A DNA stretch of 64,000 nt, from the NCBI RefSeq assembly GCF_000172415.1, contig NZ_ABLD01000007.1, positions 62,001 through 126,000 of the forward strand, written 5' to 3'. The position numbers and the translations under genes are program-made. Shown piece after piece: positions 35,385-43,785 of the stretch. Origin of the DNA: Paraburkholderia graminis C4D1M (GTDB lineage Bacteria > Pseudomonadota > Gammaproteobacteria > Burkholderiales > Burkholderiaceae). The notes beneath the pieces are model-generated. The model was not told where the DNA came from. It made no database searches and worked only from the letters and a program-made list of their open reading frames with translations. Every line of letters starts with the position of its first letter. Within the stretch, counting starts at the first letter, position 1.

Positions 35385-37184
35385 ATGACCATGGACTCCC
35401 ACAAGCGCGACTTCTCCGCGAACGCACGGCTGCCAGGCATCTTCGCGCTCGCTGCGTGCATCGGCGCGGTCAGTACGCTGGCAGCATTCGTGCTGCTCAA
35501 TCTGATTCATCTGTTCACGAACCTGTTCTTCTTCGGCACGCTGTCATTCGCCGAACATTCGCCGGCGCATAACAGCCTGGGCGGTTGGGTCATTGGCGTG
35601 CCGGTAGTCGGTGGACTGATTGTCGGATTGATGGCGCGCTTCGGCTCGGAGAAAATCCGCGGTCATGGCATTCCCGAGGCAATCGAAGCCATTCTCTTCG
35701 GCAAGAGCCGGATGTCGCCGAAAGTGGCGGTGCTCAAGCCGCTGTCGTCGGGCATAGTGATCGGCAGCGGCGGTCCGTTCGGCGCCGAGGGGCCGATCAT
35801 CATGACGGGCGGCGCGCTCGGTTCGCTGATCGCGCAATGCTTCAAGGTCACGGCGGCGGAACGCAAGACGCTGCTCGTCGCAGGCGCCGCCGCGGGCATG
35901 ACCGCCGTGTTCGGCACGCCGCTGGCGGCCGTGCTGCTGGCGGTCGAATTGCTGCTGTTCGAATGGCGGCCGCGCAGTTTCCTGCCGGTCGCTGTGGCCT
36001 GCGCGGTGGCCGGTTTTGCTCGCGCGGCATTCTTCGGCACGGGTCCGCTCTTCCCGCTCGAAACAGCCGCGCCCGATGGCTGGTCGCTATTTTCCTGCCT
36101 GATTGCAGGGCTTTTGTCCGGTGCGCTGGCGTCGGCACTGTCCGCCTCGCTCTACAAGACCGAAGATCTTTTCGGCAAACTGCCGATTCACTGGATGTGG
36201 TGGCCCGCGCTCGGCGGCATCGTCGTCGGTATCGGCGGATGGCTCGAACCGCGCGCGCTGGGCGTGGGCTATGACGTGATCGGCGATCTGCTGCATCAGC
36301 ACATCGCGTTGCAGATCGCAATCGTGCTGCTCGCGGTGAAGGCCGTCATGTGGGTCGTCGCGCTCGGTTCCGGCACGTCCGGCGGCGTGCTCGCCCCGCT
36401 GCTGATGCTCGGCGCGGGGCTCGGCACCGTCCTCTCGCACTGGCTGCCGGGCAATGAGCCTGCGTTGTGGCCGCTCGTGTGCATGGCCGCGACGCTCGGC
36501 GCCACGCTCGGCGCGCCGCTCACCGCAATCGTGTTCGCTTTCGGGCTCACCCACGACAGCAACGCGCTGCTGCCGCTGCTCACTGCAACGCTCGTCGCGC
36601 ATGGCTTCGCCACCGTGACCATGCGCCGCTCGATCATGACGGAAAAAATCGCGCGGCGCGGCTATCACATCTACCGTGAGTACGGCGTCGATCCGCTCGA
36701 GCGCCATCACGTGGATGAAGTGATGACCGCCTCGGTCGACTCGATCGATGCCGGCATGACGGTCGGCGCGGCGCTCGACACTTTCTTCGGCGCGAAGCAG
36801 ACTCGCCGCGCGTATCCCGTCGTGCGTGAAGGCGCGGTAATCGGCGTGGCCGATCGCGCATTGCTCGAACAGTTCCGCGATGAGAACCCCGATTTGCGCA
36901 CTGCCATGAACGTAGACAGTGTCTTCGAACGGCGCTCGCCGGTGTTCGCGTTGCCGACCGAAACATGCCGACTGGTTGCGACGAGACTTGCTGTGCACAG
37001 CCTCGAACGGCTGCCCGTCGTGGCGGATTCGAAGTCCATGCGTCTTGTTGGCATCGTCTCGCGCAGCGATCTCGTCAAGCCGTCGCTCACTTACTTCGAA
37101 GAAGAGCACAAGAAAGAGCGGTTCCGTCGTTTGACGCCGACGCGCGCGAAACGCCGCTTCGCTCCTATCGGCAAGGCCGGCTAA
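35385..37184 (+). CDS. ClC-family chloride channel/antiporter with C-terminal CBS pair
   Basis: A 599-residue protein. The ClC membrane domain at about 15-425 contains GSGGPFGAEGP, the GxEGP gating-glutamate motif, and GSGTSGGVLAP, the later selectivity-filter motif. A CBS pair follows at about 445-580 (DEVMTASVDSIDAGMTVGAAL). Prokaryotic ClC proteins exchange chloride for protons; the serine-glycine filter and gating glutamate are retained here. The CBS pair suggests nucleotide gating, as in the nearby HPP protein. Confidence 0.92.
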   Translation: MTMDSHKRDFSANARLPGIFALAACIGAVSTLAAFVLLNLIHLFTNLFFFGTLSFAEHSPAHNSLGGWVIGVPVVGGLIVGLMARFGSEKIRGHGIPEAIEAILFGKSRMSPKVAVLKPLSSGIVIGSGGPFGAEGPIIMTGGALGSLIAQCFKVTAAERKTLLVAGAAAGMTAVFGTPLAAVLLAVELLLFEWRPRSFLPVAVACAVAGFARAAFFGTGPLFPLETAAPDGWSLFSCLIAGLLSGALASALSASLYKTEDLFGKLPIHWMWWPALGGIVVGIGGWLEPRALGVGYDVIGDLLHQHIALQIAIVLLAVKAVMWVVALGSGTSGGVLAPLLMLGAGLGTVLSHWLPGNEPALWPLVCMAATLGATLGAPLTAIVFAFGLTHDSNALLPLLTATLVAHGFATVTMRRSIMTEKIARRGYHIYREYGVDPLERHHVDEVMTASVDSIDAGMTVGAALDTFFGAKQTRRAYPVVREGAVIGVADRALLEQFRDENPDLRTAMNVDSVFERRSPVFALPTETCRLVATRLAVHSLERLPVVADSKSMRLVGIVSRSDLVKPSLTYFEEEHKKERFRRLTPTRAKRRFAPIGKAG

Positions 37185-37214
37185 GCGCAACCGGCTAGCC
37201 GCAACGATTCCGCT

Positions 37215-37760
37215 TCAATGCGAAGCGGAATCCGCACGATAGATCAGCAGGCCGTCAGGCTGCGCCTGTGCAGCCGGCGTGATGGTTGCGGTGTCAACGT
37301 GCTGCGCGCTCAAGATGTGGCACACCGGTTCGCCGTGCATCAGCAGGTAATCGGTAATGATGCGCCGGTGGCAACGCCACCAGACTGCTTCGGAGCACAT
37401 GATCGCGCAACGTCGGCGATGCCCCAGTTCCCGCAGTTCCGCCAGTCCCTTCTGAAAAGCGTCCGTCATTGCGTAATCGGCGTAGTTACGAAACGCGGGA
37501 TGCGTCCAGTAGTCGTTCACAGACGGACCTTCGTCCTTGCGGCGCCCGCGCCGCCCACCCAGTTCCTCCAGATGCACGTAGTCGATATGAGCCGGCGCCA
37601 GCGACTCCGGCAACGTATCGCGGTTAAACTGCGGGTTCGTTCGCGAACGTGGAATGCTGCGCACGTCGACTAATACTTCGACGTCCGAATTTTCCAGCAG
37701 ACCGATGAACTCGGAAAGCGCGCGCGTGGAATGCCCGATCGTGAAAAACGGCCGCGTCAT
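37215..37760 (-). CDS. DUF488 family protein
   Basis: A 181-residue protein. I chose the ATG at 37760 because GAGGTG precedes it and TRPFFTIGHSTRALSEFIGLL is the DUF488 N-terminus; the frame runs upstream without similarity. It has the conserved VDVRSIPRSRTNPQF and a late CSEAVWWRCHRRIITDYL (C-x-E ... C-H-R) that recalls a metal or nucleotide site. DUF488 proteins are unexplained cytoplasmic proteins. Divergent from the metallopeptidase gene. Confidence 0.9.
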   Translation of the reverse strand: MTRPFFTIGHSTRALSEFIGLLENSDVEVLVDVRSIPRSRTNPQFNRDTLPESLAPAHIDYVHLEELGGRRGRRKDEGPSVNDYWTHPAFRNYADYAMTDAFQKGLAELRELGHRRRCAIMCSEAVWWRCHRRIITDYLLMHGEPVCHILSAQHVDTATITPAAQAQPDGLLIYRADSASH

Positions 37761-37955
37761 GATCACCTCGTGACTTCGCAGTATGCAAAGGATTATATTG
37801 CCAGCAAGGCGTTGGCCGATTACCTGACTCGCTGCACATTCAGCACGCATCAGCCATGCCCGAAACCGGCGACGCCAGCGAAACGCGGCACGGACATTGC
37901 GCAAAGCCCAGGCTTCTTACTGGCACTTCAGGCCACTCACCGCTCGAGCTTCGTC

Positions 37956-39047
37956 ATGAAAACGTTCCACTGCAACCGCTGCTCGCAACGAGTGTTCTTC
38001 GAAAACGTCCGCTGTGAACGCTGCGCGGCACTGCTCGGCTATCTGCCGCAACTGCGTGCAATCAGCGCGTTTGAAGATGCGGGCGAAGCGCGCTGGCGCA
38101 GCCTGCATCCCCAAGCAGACGGTGCGCTTTACAAGCAATGCCACAACTACGCGGTGGAAAACGTCTGCAACTGGATGATTCCGGCCGATTCGCCCGACAC
38201 GCTATGCCGCGCCTGCCAACTGACGCGCACCATTCCGAATCTCAGCACGCCGGATAACCGGCTCTACTGGTATCGTCTGGAAGTGGCGAAACGGCGGCTG
38301 CTTTACACGCTCGCCGAACTCGGTCTCGACGTCAAATCGCGCCGGCAAGATCCGCAGCAAGGTCTCGCGTTCGAATTTCTCGAAGACAGTGGCGACGGTT
38401 CGCGTGTGATGACCGGCCACGACAACGGGCTTATCACGCTCAACATCGCCGAGGCCGACGACGCGCATCGCGAGAAAGTCCGCACTGCAATGGGCGAACC
38501 GTATCGCACGCTGCTCGGCCACTTCCGCCACGAAACCGGGCACTACTATTTCAGCCGGCTGATAGCGAACAATCCGCGCTGGCTCCCAGCGTTCCGCGAG
38601 CTTTTCGGCGACGAGCGCGCGAATTACGGCGACGCACTCGACACCTACTATCGTGTCGGCGCGCCGGCCGACTGGCAGGCGTCGTACATCAGTGCGTATG
38701 CAACGATGCATCCCTGGGAAGATTGGGCGGAGACATGGGCGCATTATCTGATGATCGTCGACGTGCTCGACACCTCGACCGCGTATGGCATCGCGCTGCT
38801 TTCCGACGATCCGCGCGAGCCCACGCTGACTGACCGCACGCCCGTTGAAAACGCGAGCTTCGATACGCTCATGAAGCGCTGGTTTCCGCTCACCTACGCC
38901 TTGAACGGCCTGAATCGCAGCCTCGGCATGCCGGACGGCTATCCATTCGCGTTGGCCGCGCCCGTCGTGGACAAACTGCGCTTCGTGCATCGAGTGATCG
39001 CGGAAGCGGGGGACAAATCGCCGGCTTCGCCGCCAGCACAGCACTAG
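37956..39047 (+). CDS. Zinc-ribbon putative metallopeptidase
   Basis: A 363-residue protein, started at the ATG before KTFHCNRC. An N-terminal zinc ribbon has C6, C9, C20 and C23 (HCNRCSQ ... RCERC), and a second cysteine pair lies in LCRACQ. The zincin motif H192-E-T-G-H196 in FRHETGHYYF is followed by WEDWAETWAHYL, whose acidic residue may be the third ligand. It matches the DUF2248-like 'putative zinc-binding metallopeptidase' family of unknown substrate. No signal peptide. Confidence 0.88.
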   Translation: MKTFHCNRCSQRVFFENVRCERCAALLGYLPQLRAISAFEDAGEARWRSLHPQADGALYKQCHNYAVENVCNWMIPADSPDTLCRACQLTRTIPNLSTPDNRLYWYRLEVAKRRLLYTLAELGLDVKSRRQDPQQGLAFEFLEDSGDGSRVMTGHDNGLITLNIAEADDAHREKVRTAMGEPYRTLLGHFRHETGHYYFSRLIANNPRWLPAFRELFGDERANYGDALDTYYRVGAPADWQASYISAYATMHPWEDWAETWAHYLMIVDVLDTSTAYGIALLSDDPREPTLTDRTPVENASFDTLMKRWFPLTYALNGLNRSLGMPDGYPFALAAPVVDKLRFVHRVIAEAGDKSPASPPAQH

Positions 39048-39284
39048 CAGCGCCGGAGTCCGCGCTCACAGCCGCGCCGGCCTGCAGGAGTCGTCCAGGA
39101 GTTCCGTCTCAAAAATAAGACTGCTCCTAGATACCTGCCCGCTCAAATCTCTGAAAATCGTATTTAGCCGACGAGACATGCGTCGCAGTCTGATCCAGGC
39201 TGCCCGCATTTCCGCCGCTCGCGTTTTCCATTGATTACGACGGCCGCGCAGAACACCGCAAGCCGCTCACTACTGACCACGGCC

Positions 39285-41132
39285 ATGAGCACACAATTTT
39301 CCCTCGATCGTTTCGAATCCCAGGTCCACGCCGGCGACTACGACGCCGCGCATGAAGAGTTCGCCGCACTGCTGGACACCCTGCGGCAAAATCGCGGCGG
39401 GCTCGGTATCGAGCGCTTTGCGAAAAACCGCCCGAATCCCGCCGACGACGAAGCCGCGCGGCAAACGCTGCAGCGCATCGCGGACGCCTTCACTGCGCTG
39501 CTCTCGGCACCGGAATACGCGCTTGACGCCGACAGGATCAACGTCATGTTCTGCGGCCGTTCCTGGATCGATATGATTTTCGCGGTGAGTTCGTACGGTT
39601 CGACGGACCACATCGTCGAGAAACTGCTCGAGACGTCGCGTGACAGCGACGACGCCGCGGCTCGCGACGTATTGACCCGCAAGCAACTCGTGCTCTACAC
39701 GTCCGGCTCGAAGTACGACATCGATTTCGAGGAACTTCACAAGTGCGACCCCGTGCTTGCGACGAGTCTCGCCATTTCAATCGTCAGTGCCGCGGTACAT
39801 ATCTCTCCCGCTGCGCACGACAAGCGCGAACGTCTGCTCGAATGGCTTCCGGCAAAGGTCGACTTGGTAGAAGACCTGGACGATCTGCCGGCCAACGCGG
39901 TTTTCGGCTCGTATATGCACTGCAGCTATTCCACTTCGCCGAAGCGGCATGAGCTCAAGCGCAGCATCAGTCGTCTGGTACGCAAAAAGCTGGAGACCCT
40001 CGAGTTGTTGGGACCTGAATCCAGCGTTGCCCATAGGCCAGTTAAAGGCCGCAAGCCAATCATGCTTGTCGTGCTCGAATGGTTTTCCGGCGGCCATTCT
40101 ATTTACCGGACGCATTCGCGCACCATGCTCGCGGCACGCGAACATTTCGAAGTCGTCGCGTTCGGCGAAGATCAGCACGTGGACGAAACCGGGCGCGCGG
40201 TTTTCGACCGCTTCATCGAGTTCGAGCATCCGGAGTTTATCGGCGACTGCATTCGGCAGATTCAGGAATTCGCCGAGCGGGAACGACCCGACGTGCTGTA
40301 TATGCCGAGCGTCGGCATGTTCGCGCACACCATCTTTCTATCGAACTTGCGCGTTGCGCCGTTGCAGATTGCCGGACTCGGCCATCCCGCGACCATGCAT
40401 TCCGCGCACATCGACTATGTGAGTGTCGAGGACGATTTTGTGGGCGACCCGGCGTGCTTCAGCGAGAAGTTGCTTCGTCTTCCGAAGGATGGACAGCCGT
40501 ATGTGCCTTCAAAACTGCTGACGCCCATCACGGCATCCGTTCCCGAACGTCGCGACGTCGTGCATATCGGCGTGACGGCAAGCGCCATGAAAATCAACCC
40601 GGACTTTCTCGAGACATGTAAAGCGATCGTGCAGACAGCGCGTGTGCCGGTGCACTTCCACTTCATGACCGCCTGGAGCGAAAGCATCGATCTGGCCTAC
40701 GTCAGGAAATCGATTCATGCAACGCTGCCCGAATCCGACGTGGACGTGTACGGCTCGCTCTCCTATCCGAACTATCTGAAAGTACTGAACGGCCTGGACA
40801 TGTTCGTGAGCCCCTTCCCGTTCGGCAACACCAACGGTATCGTCGATTCATTCACGATGGGTCTGCCGGGCGTCAATCTTTGCGGGCCGGAAGTCTTCGA
40901 ACATATCGACCGCGGACTTTTCGAGCGCGCGGGTCTGCCAGACTGGCTCACGACCTACTCCAAGGACGAATACGTGAAAGCCGCAGCACGTCTCGCAGAA
41001 CAGCACGACGAACGCGAAGCGCTGCGCCGGCGGCTGATCGAAGATAAAGCCGTCGAGCGGATCTTTAAGGGCCGCCCGCAGGCATTCGGCAAATCCGTAC
41101 TCAAGCTGCTACAAGAGTTGGACAAGCAATAA
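39285..41132 (+). CDS. HMW1C/NGT-type cytoplasmic N-glucosyltransferase (GT41)
   Basis: A 615-residue protein that matches the NGT/HMW1C family along its whole length. An N-terminal all-alpha domain (DRFESQVHAGDYDAA ... YMHCSYSTSPKRHELKRS) is followed by a GT-B fold with H271/H277 in GGHSIYRTHS, LGHPATMHS, VEDDFVGDPACFSEKLLRLP, K436 in GVTASAMKINPDF and PFPFGNTNGIVDSFTMG. The family transfers glucose from UDP-glucose to Asn in N-x-S/T sequons of adhesins before export. The ATG at 39285 best matches family N-termini; a TTG at 39231 is possible, and neither has a good ribosome site. No adhesin or TPS partner is in the window. Confidence 0.92.
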   Translation: MSTQFSLDRFESQVHAGDYDAAHEEFAALLDTLRQNRGGLGIERFAKNRPNPADDEAARQTLQRIADAFTALLSAPEYALDADRINVMFCGRSWIDMIFAVSSYGSTDHIVEKLLETSRDSDDAAARDVLTRKQLVLYTSGSKYDIDFEELHKCDPVLATSLAISIVSAAVHISPAAHDKRERLLEWLPAKVDLVEDLDDLPANAVFGSYMHCSYSTSPKRHELKRSISRLVRKKLETLELLGPESSVAHRPVKGRKPIMLVVLEWFSGGHSIYRTHSRTMLAAREHFEVVAFGEDQHVDETGRAVFDRFIEFEHPEFIGDCIRQIQEFAERERPDVLYMPSVGMFAHTIFLSNLRVAPLQIAGLGHPATMHSAHIDYVSVEDDFVGDPACFSEKLLRLPKDGQPYVPSKLLTPITASVPERRDVVHIGVTASAMKINPDFLETCKAIVQTARVPVHFHFMTAWSESIDLAYVRKSIHATLPESDVDVYGSLSYPNYLKVLNGLDMFVSPFPFGNTNGIVDSFTMGLPGVNLCGPEVFEHIDRGLFERAGLPDWLTTYSKDEYVKAAARLAEQHDEREALRRRLIEDKAVERIFKGRPQAFGKSVLKLLQELDKQ

Positions 41133-41152
41133 AGAACAGCAGGTCAAACGAG

Positions 41153-41188
41153 AGCCACACCGGCCTATAAGCCGGTGTGGCTTTTTTT
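41153..41188 (+). terminator. Rho-independent terminator after the N-glucosyltransferase gene
   Basis: AGCCACACCGGC (41153-41164) pairs perfectly with GCCGGTGTGGCT (41171-41182) around a 6-nt loop, followed by a TTTTTT run. It is the clearest intrinsic terminator in the window. Confidence 0.92.
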
Positions 41189-41210
41189 ATTGGCCGACTC
41201 TCGCAACGGT

Positions 41211-41513
41211 TCAATACGCGACGTAAGGCCCGACGCCGCTCGGTGTGGCCTGCTGCTCGATGGCGGCGTACACGTTGCGTCCATAGAAGAACGGCAAGCC
41301 CCAATCGAAAATCGACGATGTCACGAAAACGGGCCCTGCCAGCAGCGGCAATGCGGAGTCGCCGGCATAGGTCTGCGCAACCGTATTCGCATTGGCCACG
41401 CTGAAATTCACCGCGCTCGTCGCGCCGTTCGCGCCTTCGATCATCGCGCTCAACTGCTGTGTCGAAGACGGGCAGTAATACGCGTTGTTCGGACTCGCGC
41501 AAACCGGCAACAC
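41211..41513 (-). pseudogene. C-terminal remnant of a DUF3443-family gene
   Basis: About 96 codons read as the C-terminal end of DUF3443 proteins: LPVCASPNNAYYCPSS, VNFSVANANTV, FDWGLPFFYGRNVYAAIE, ending GPYVAY. Full members are several hundred residues and exported. Upstream in frame (to about 41610) the codons continue as an Arg/Leu-rich stretch with no family resemblance and no stop, so the 5' three-quarters is missing, probably by deletion or rearrangement. Not likely to be functional. Confidence 0.75.
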
Positions 41514-41712
41514 GCTGCTTCCGAAAAGGAGCCCCGTGGCACGCAGCGAAGCGAACGATGTAAGCGCGCGCTGAAATTTCCGCCGCTTTAAACGAGCAAC
41601 GACGAGCGCGGCACATGAAAAAGCCGCGAAACGTTCGCCGGATTTCGACGACCTTCCGCGGCCTGGCTTGCGAACGGCATCAGCCGTCCGCGAGCGGCAG
41701 ACTACTGGGCAA

Positions 41713-42144
41713 TCACGTCTTCTGCTGTTGCTGCTGCAAAAGCGAGCGCAATTCCTGCACGTTTTCTTCGACGCGTTTTGCGATCACCGCATACGACTCC
41801 GCTTGCGTCTGATACGCCGCCTGCGCGAGCTGCTGCATGTCCGCGAGCGACTTGTGCAGGCTTTGCTGGATCAGCTCCGCGGTTTTTGGCGAAGGCGTGC
41901 TGCCGCTTGCCGATAGTTGCGTCGTCAGCGATTGCAACTCGGCCAGCGTCGTGCGCAACATCTCCGCCTGTTTCTGCGCGAGCGACTGCATGCCTTGAAA
42001 CGCAGTCTGATTCGCCTGAACCAGTGCTTCGACATCCTTGCGCCGTGCTTCCATGATGGCGGGCACGTCGAAGCCGGGCAGCTTGAACTGCTCGAGCATT
42101 TTGGTGAAATCGCCAAACGGATTGGCGGTATCAGGTCGGTCCAT
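41713..42144 (-). CDS. Phasin-family protein
   Basis: A 143-residue helical protein. I chose the ATG at 42144 because GGAGG precedes it. It begins with DFTKMLEQFKLPGFDVPAIME, the usual phasin_2-like N-terminus with amphipathic LPGFD, then long coiled helices rich in Gln and Ala, ending in QQQQQKT. Phasins coat polyhydroxyalkanoate granules and some act as stress chaperones. No PHA synthase is in the window. Confidence 0.88.
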   Translation of the reverse strand: MDRPDTANPFGDFTKMLEQFKLPGFDVPAIMEARRKDVEALVQANQTAFQGMQSLAQKQAEMLRTTLAELQSLTTQLSASGSTPSPKTAELIQQSLHKSLADMQQLAQAAYQTQAESYAVIAKRVEENVQELRSLLQQQQQKT

Positions 42145-42524
42145 GCGAAATCCTCCTTTACGGTTGAACGATCGCCGGCGGCGCTGCGCCGCATGATTCA
42201 CGCGACGCAAACACAGACACACACGCAAACGCAGGCGCTCCCGGTGCGCCGCGCCCCTGCGGCCGCGCTGCGCGGTTGCGGGGTCGGACGGCACATTGCG
42301 TCCATCATGCGCCATCCGACGTCATTGCGCCAGCGCATGCGCCGTTCCACGCGCCGTGCGAAGTTCTTCGCGGCGCGTCTCCATCCGCATGCACACGCGC
42401 ATCGGCAGCAAGAGTTCGTAAGTGTGCGGACACGCGTTCGTAACCCGCGGCGACGGTGTCTCGTCTATCTTTTCGATGAACCGGCGCACTGTCGCGCCGG
42501 CATTTGTCGAATGGGAGCGACGTG
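42145..42524. other. Non-coding region between phasin and exported protein genes
   Basis: 380 bp of divergent intergenic DNA. It contains a CA/CG-rich low-complexity stretch near 42200-42245 (ACACAGACACACACGC) and a perfect hairpin CCGGCGC-ACTGTC-GCGCCGG (42481-42500), 24 bp before the next ATG. No gene or RNA is recognised. Confidence 0.5.
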
Positions 42525-42980
42525 ATGAAAAAACAGATATTGGGCGCGGCGCTGGCCGCCGCGATAAACCTCGCCGCAATCGCGGCAACAACCGCATCGG
42601 CAGAAGAAAACGCGCCGCAGCCCGCGCACGCGCAAGGCGATGCGCCGCATGGACCTCATGCCGCGATGGAGCCCGCCGGTCCAATCGGCCCGATGGGTCC
42701 CGGCTTCGCAGTCGTCAACGATCTCGAACAGTTGCGCCGTCTCTACGCGCTGAGCGGACGACCGGGCGACATCGTCGCGGTCTATCACGACGTGCTGAAC
42801 AAAACGCAGGATCCGATGCTGCGCCACTACGTGTACGACTCGCTCGCGCGCGAGCAGTTGAAGCCCGCCAATCCCGAGCAGGCAATCGCCACGTTGCGCA
42901 CGAGCCTGTCGGAAGACCTCGCGGCAATCGACAAGCTGCCGCGGCCGCCGTTCGATCGCGCGCCGCAAAGCAAGCCCTAG
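42525..42980 (+). CDS. Exported protein of unknown function
   Basis: A 151-residue protein with a signal peptide (KKQILGAALAAAINLAAIAA, cleavage near SA-EEN at residue 26). A Pro/His/Met-rich segment (PAHAQGDAPHGPHAAMEPAG) is followed by a helical domain (FAVVNDLEQLRRLYALSGRPGD ...). The start chosen is ATG rather than the upstream TTG at 42504. The His/Met-rich segment could bind metal, but this is a guess; family not recognised. Confidence 0.72.
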   Translation: MKKQILGAALAAAINLAAIAATTASAEENAPQPAHAQGDAPHGPHAAMEPAGPIGPMGPGFAVVNDLEQLRRLYALSGRPGDIVAVYHDVLNKTQDPMLRHYVYDSLAREQLKPANPEQAIATLRTSLSEDLAAIDKLPRPPFDRAPQSKP

Positions 42981-43139
42981 CAAACACGCATCGGCAACTG
43001 GAAGCGCTACCGCAAACACGCTCGCGCCGACGTTCTTCGCGCAGCGTTGGTTCTCCCACATTGCTGTTCACTGGCCGCTTTTTCGTCTTCCCTCTGTTGA
43101 TTAGGATAAGGACTGTTTAAACGTCAGTGCGGGTGAAGC

Positions 43140-43223
43140 ATGCGCTATCCAGTCGATGTGGCCGTCGCCGCCGGGTTGCTGGTGTTCGTGCTGTGCTGCA
43201 TCGTCACGCTCGCCTTGCACTGA
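43140..43223 (+). CDS. Possible 27-residue membrane peptide
   Basis: MRYPVDVAVAAGLLVFVLCC followed by IVTLALH and a stop: one predicted membrane helix preceded by a short polar N-terminus. A weak GGGTGA lies upstream. It is isolated between the exported protein and the response regulator genes. Without conservation data it could be chance. Confidence 0.35.
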   Translation: MRYPVDVAVAAGLLVFVLCCIVTLALH

Positions 43224-43235
43224 TCGATCGCATGC

Positions 43236-43673
43236 TCAGTTTCTCTCGCGCCACAGCGTGCGCATCAAGGCGAGCAGCACGTTAGGCGCGGTGCCCTTCT
43301 GACAATAGCCGTCGAAATTGTGTCGGCCGCGGCCGGTCTCCCGCACGTGTTCCTCATCGAGCGAAGTGAACGCAACAATGCCGAGGCTCGGCGTGGGCAG
43401 ATAGCTGCGCAGCGCGCTTGCTGTTTCGTAGCCGTCGCGCCCCGGCATCATGATGTCGAGCACGACCACGTCGGGCACCCAGTCTTTTACGCACGCGAGC
43501 GCCTCGTCACAGCCGTTCGCCGAGCGCGCTTCCACACCTTCATACGATAGATACGTCGCGAGCGCTTCGGCCGCATCCTCGTTGTCGTCGACCACGAGGA
43601 CACGCGGCACCTCGTGTAATACCCGCACTTGGCGGGCGCTCCACCTTTGACAGGTACTCGTTGTTGCTGACAT
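43236..43673 (-). CDS. Single-domain response regulator
   Basis: A 145-residue protein, started at the ATG at 43673; the receiver itself begins at about residue 22 (PRVLVVDDNEDAAEALATYL). It has the acidic pair at D29-D30, phosphoacceptor D73 (VVVLDIMMPGRDG) and a lysine in DGYCQKGTAP. There is no output domain, as in CheY- or Spo0F-type relays. The N-terminal 20 residues may not be translated if an internal start is used. No kinase adjoins it. Confidence 0.85.
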   Translation of the reverse strand: MSATTSTCQRWSARQVRVLHEVPRVLVVDDNEDAAEALATYLSYEGVEARSANGCDEALACVKDWVPDVVVLDIMMPGRDGYETASALRSYLPTPSLGIVAFTSLDEEHVRETGRGRHNFDGYCQKGTAPNVLLALMRTLWRERN

Positions 43674-43785
43674 GTAATAGCGATTGGCGAGAGAAAAACC
43701 ATCGCGATCCAGCAAGTGGCATACCAAATGGCCGTTAGCTCGGTCATGAGCGCCACCATGAACGTGGCCGGTGAAGCGCGAAGCG

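Noticed and set aside
39097..39128. Imperfect stem-loop between the metallopeptidase and glucosyltransferase genes
   Set aside because: Arms of 5 and 4 bp with unpaired bases and no T-run; too weak to call a terminator or riboswitch.
42200..42245. CA-rich stretch resembling a microsatellite
   Set aside because: The units are irregular and outside any gene; it is noted only as low-complexity DNA.
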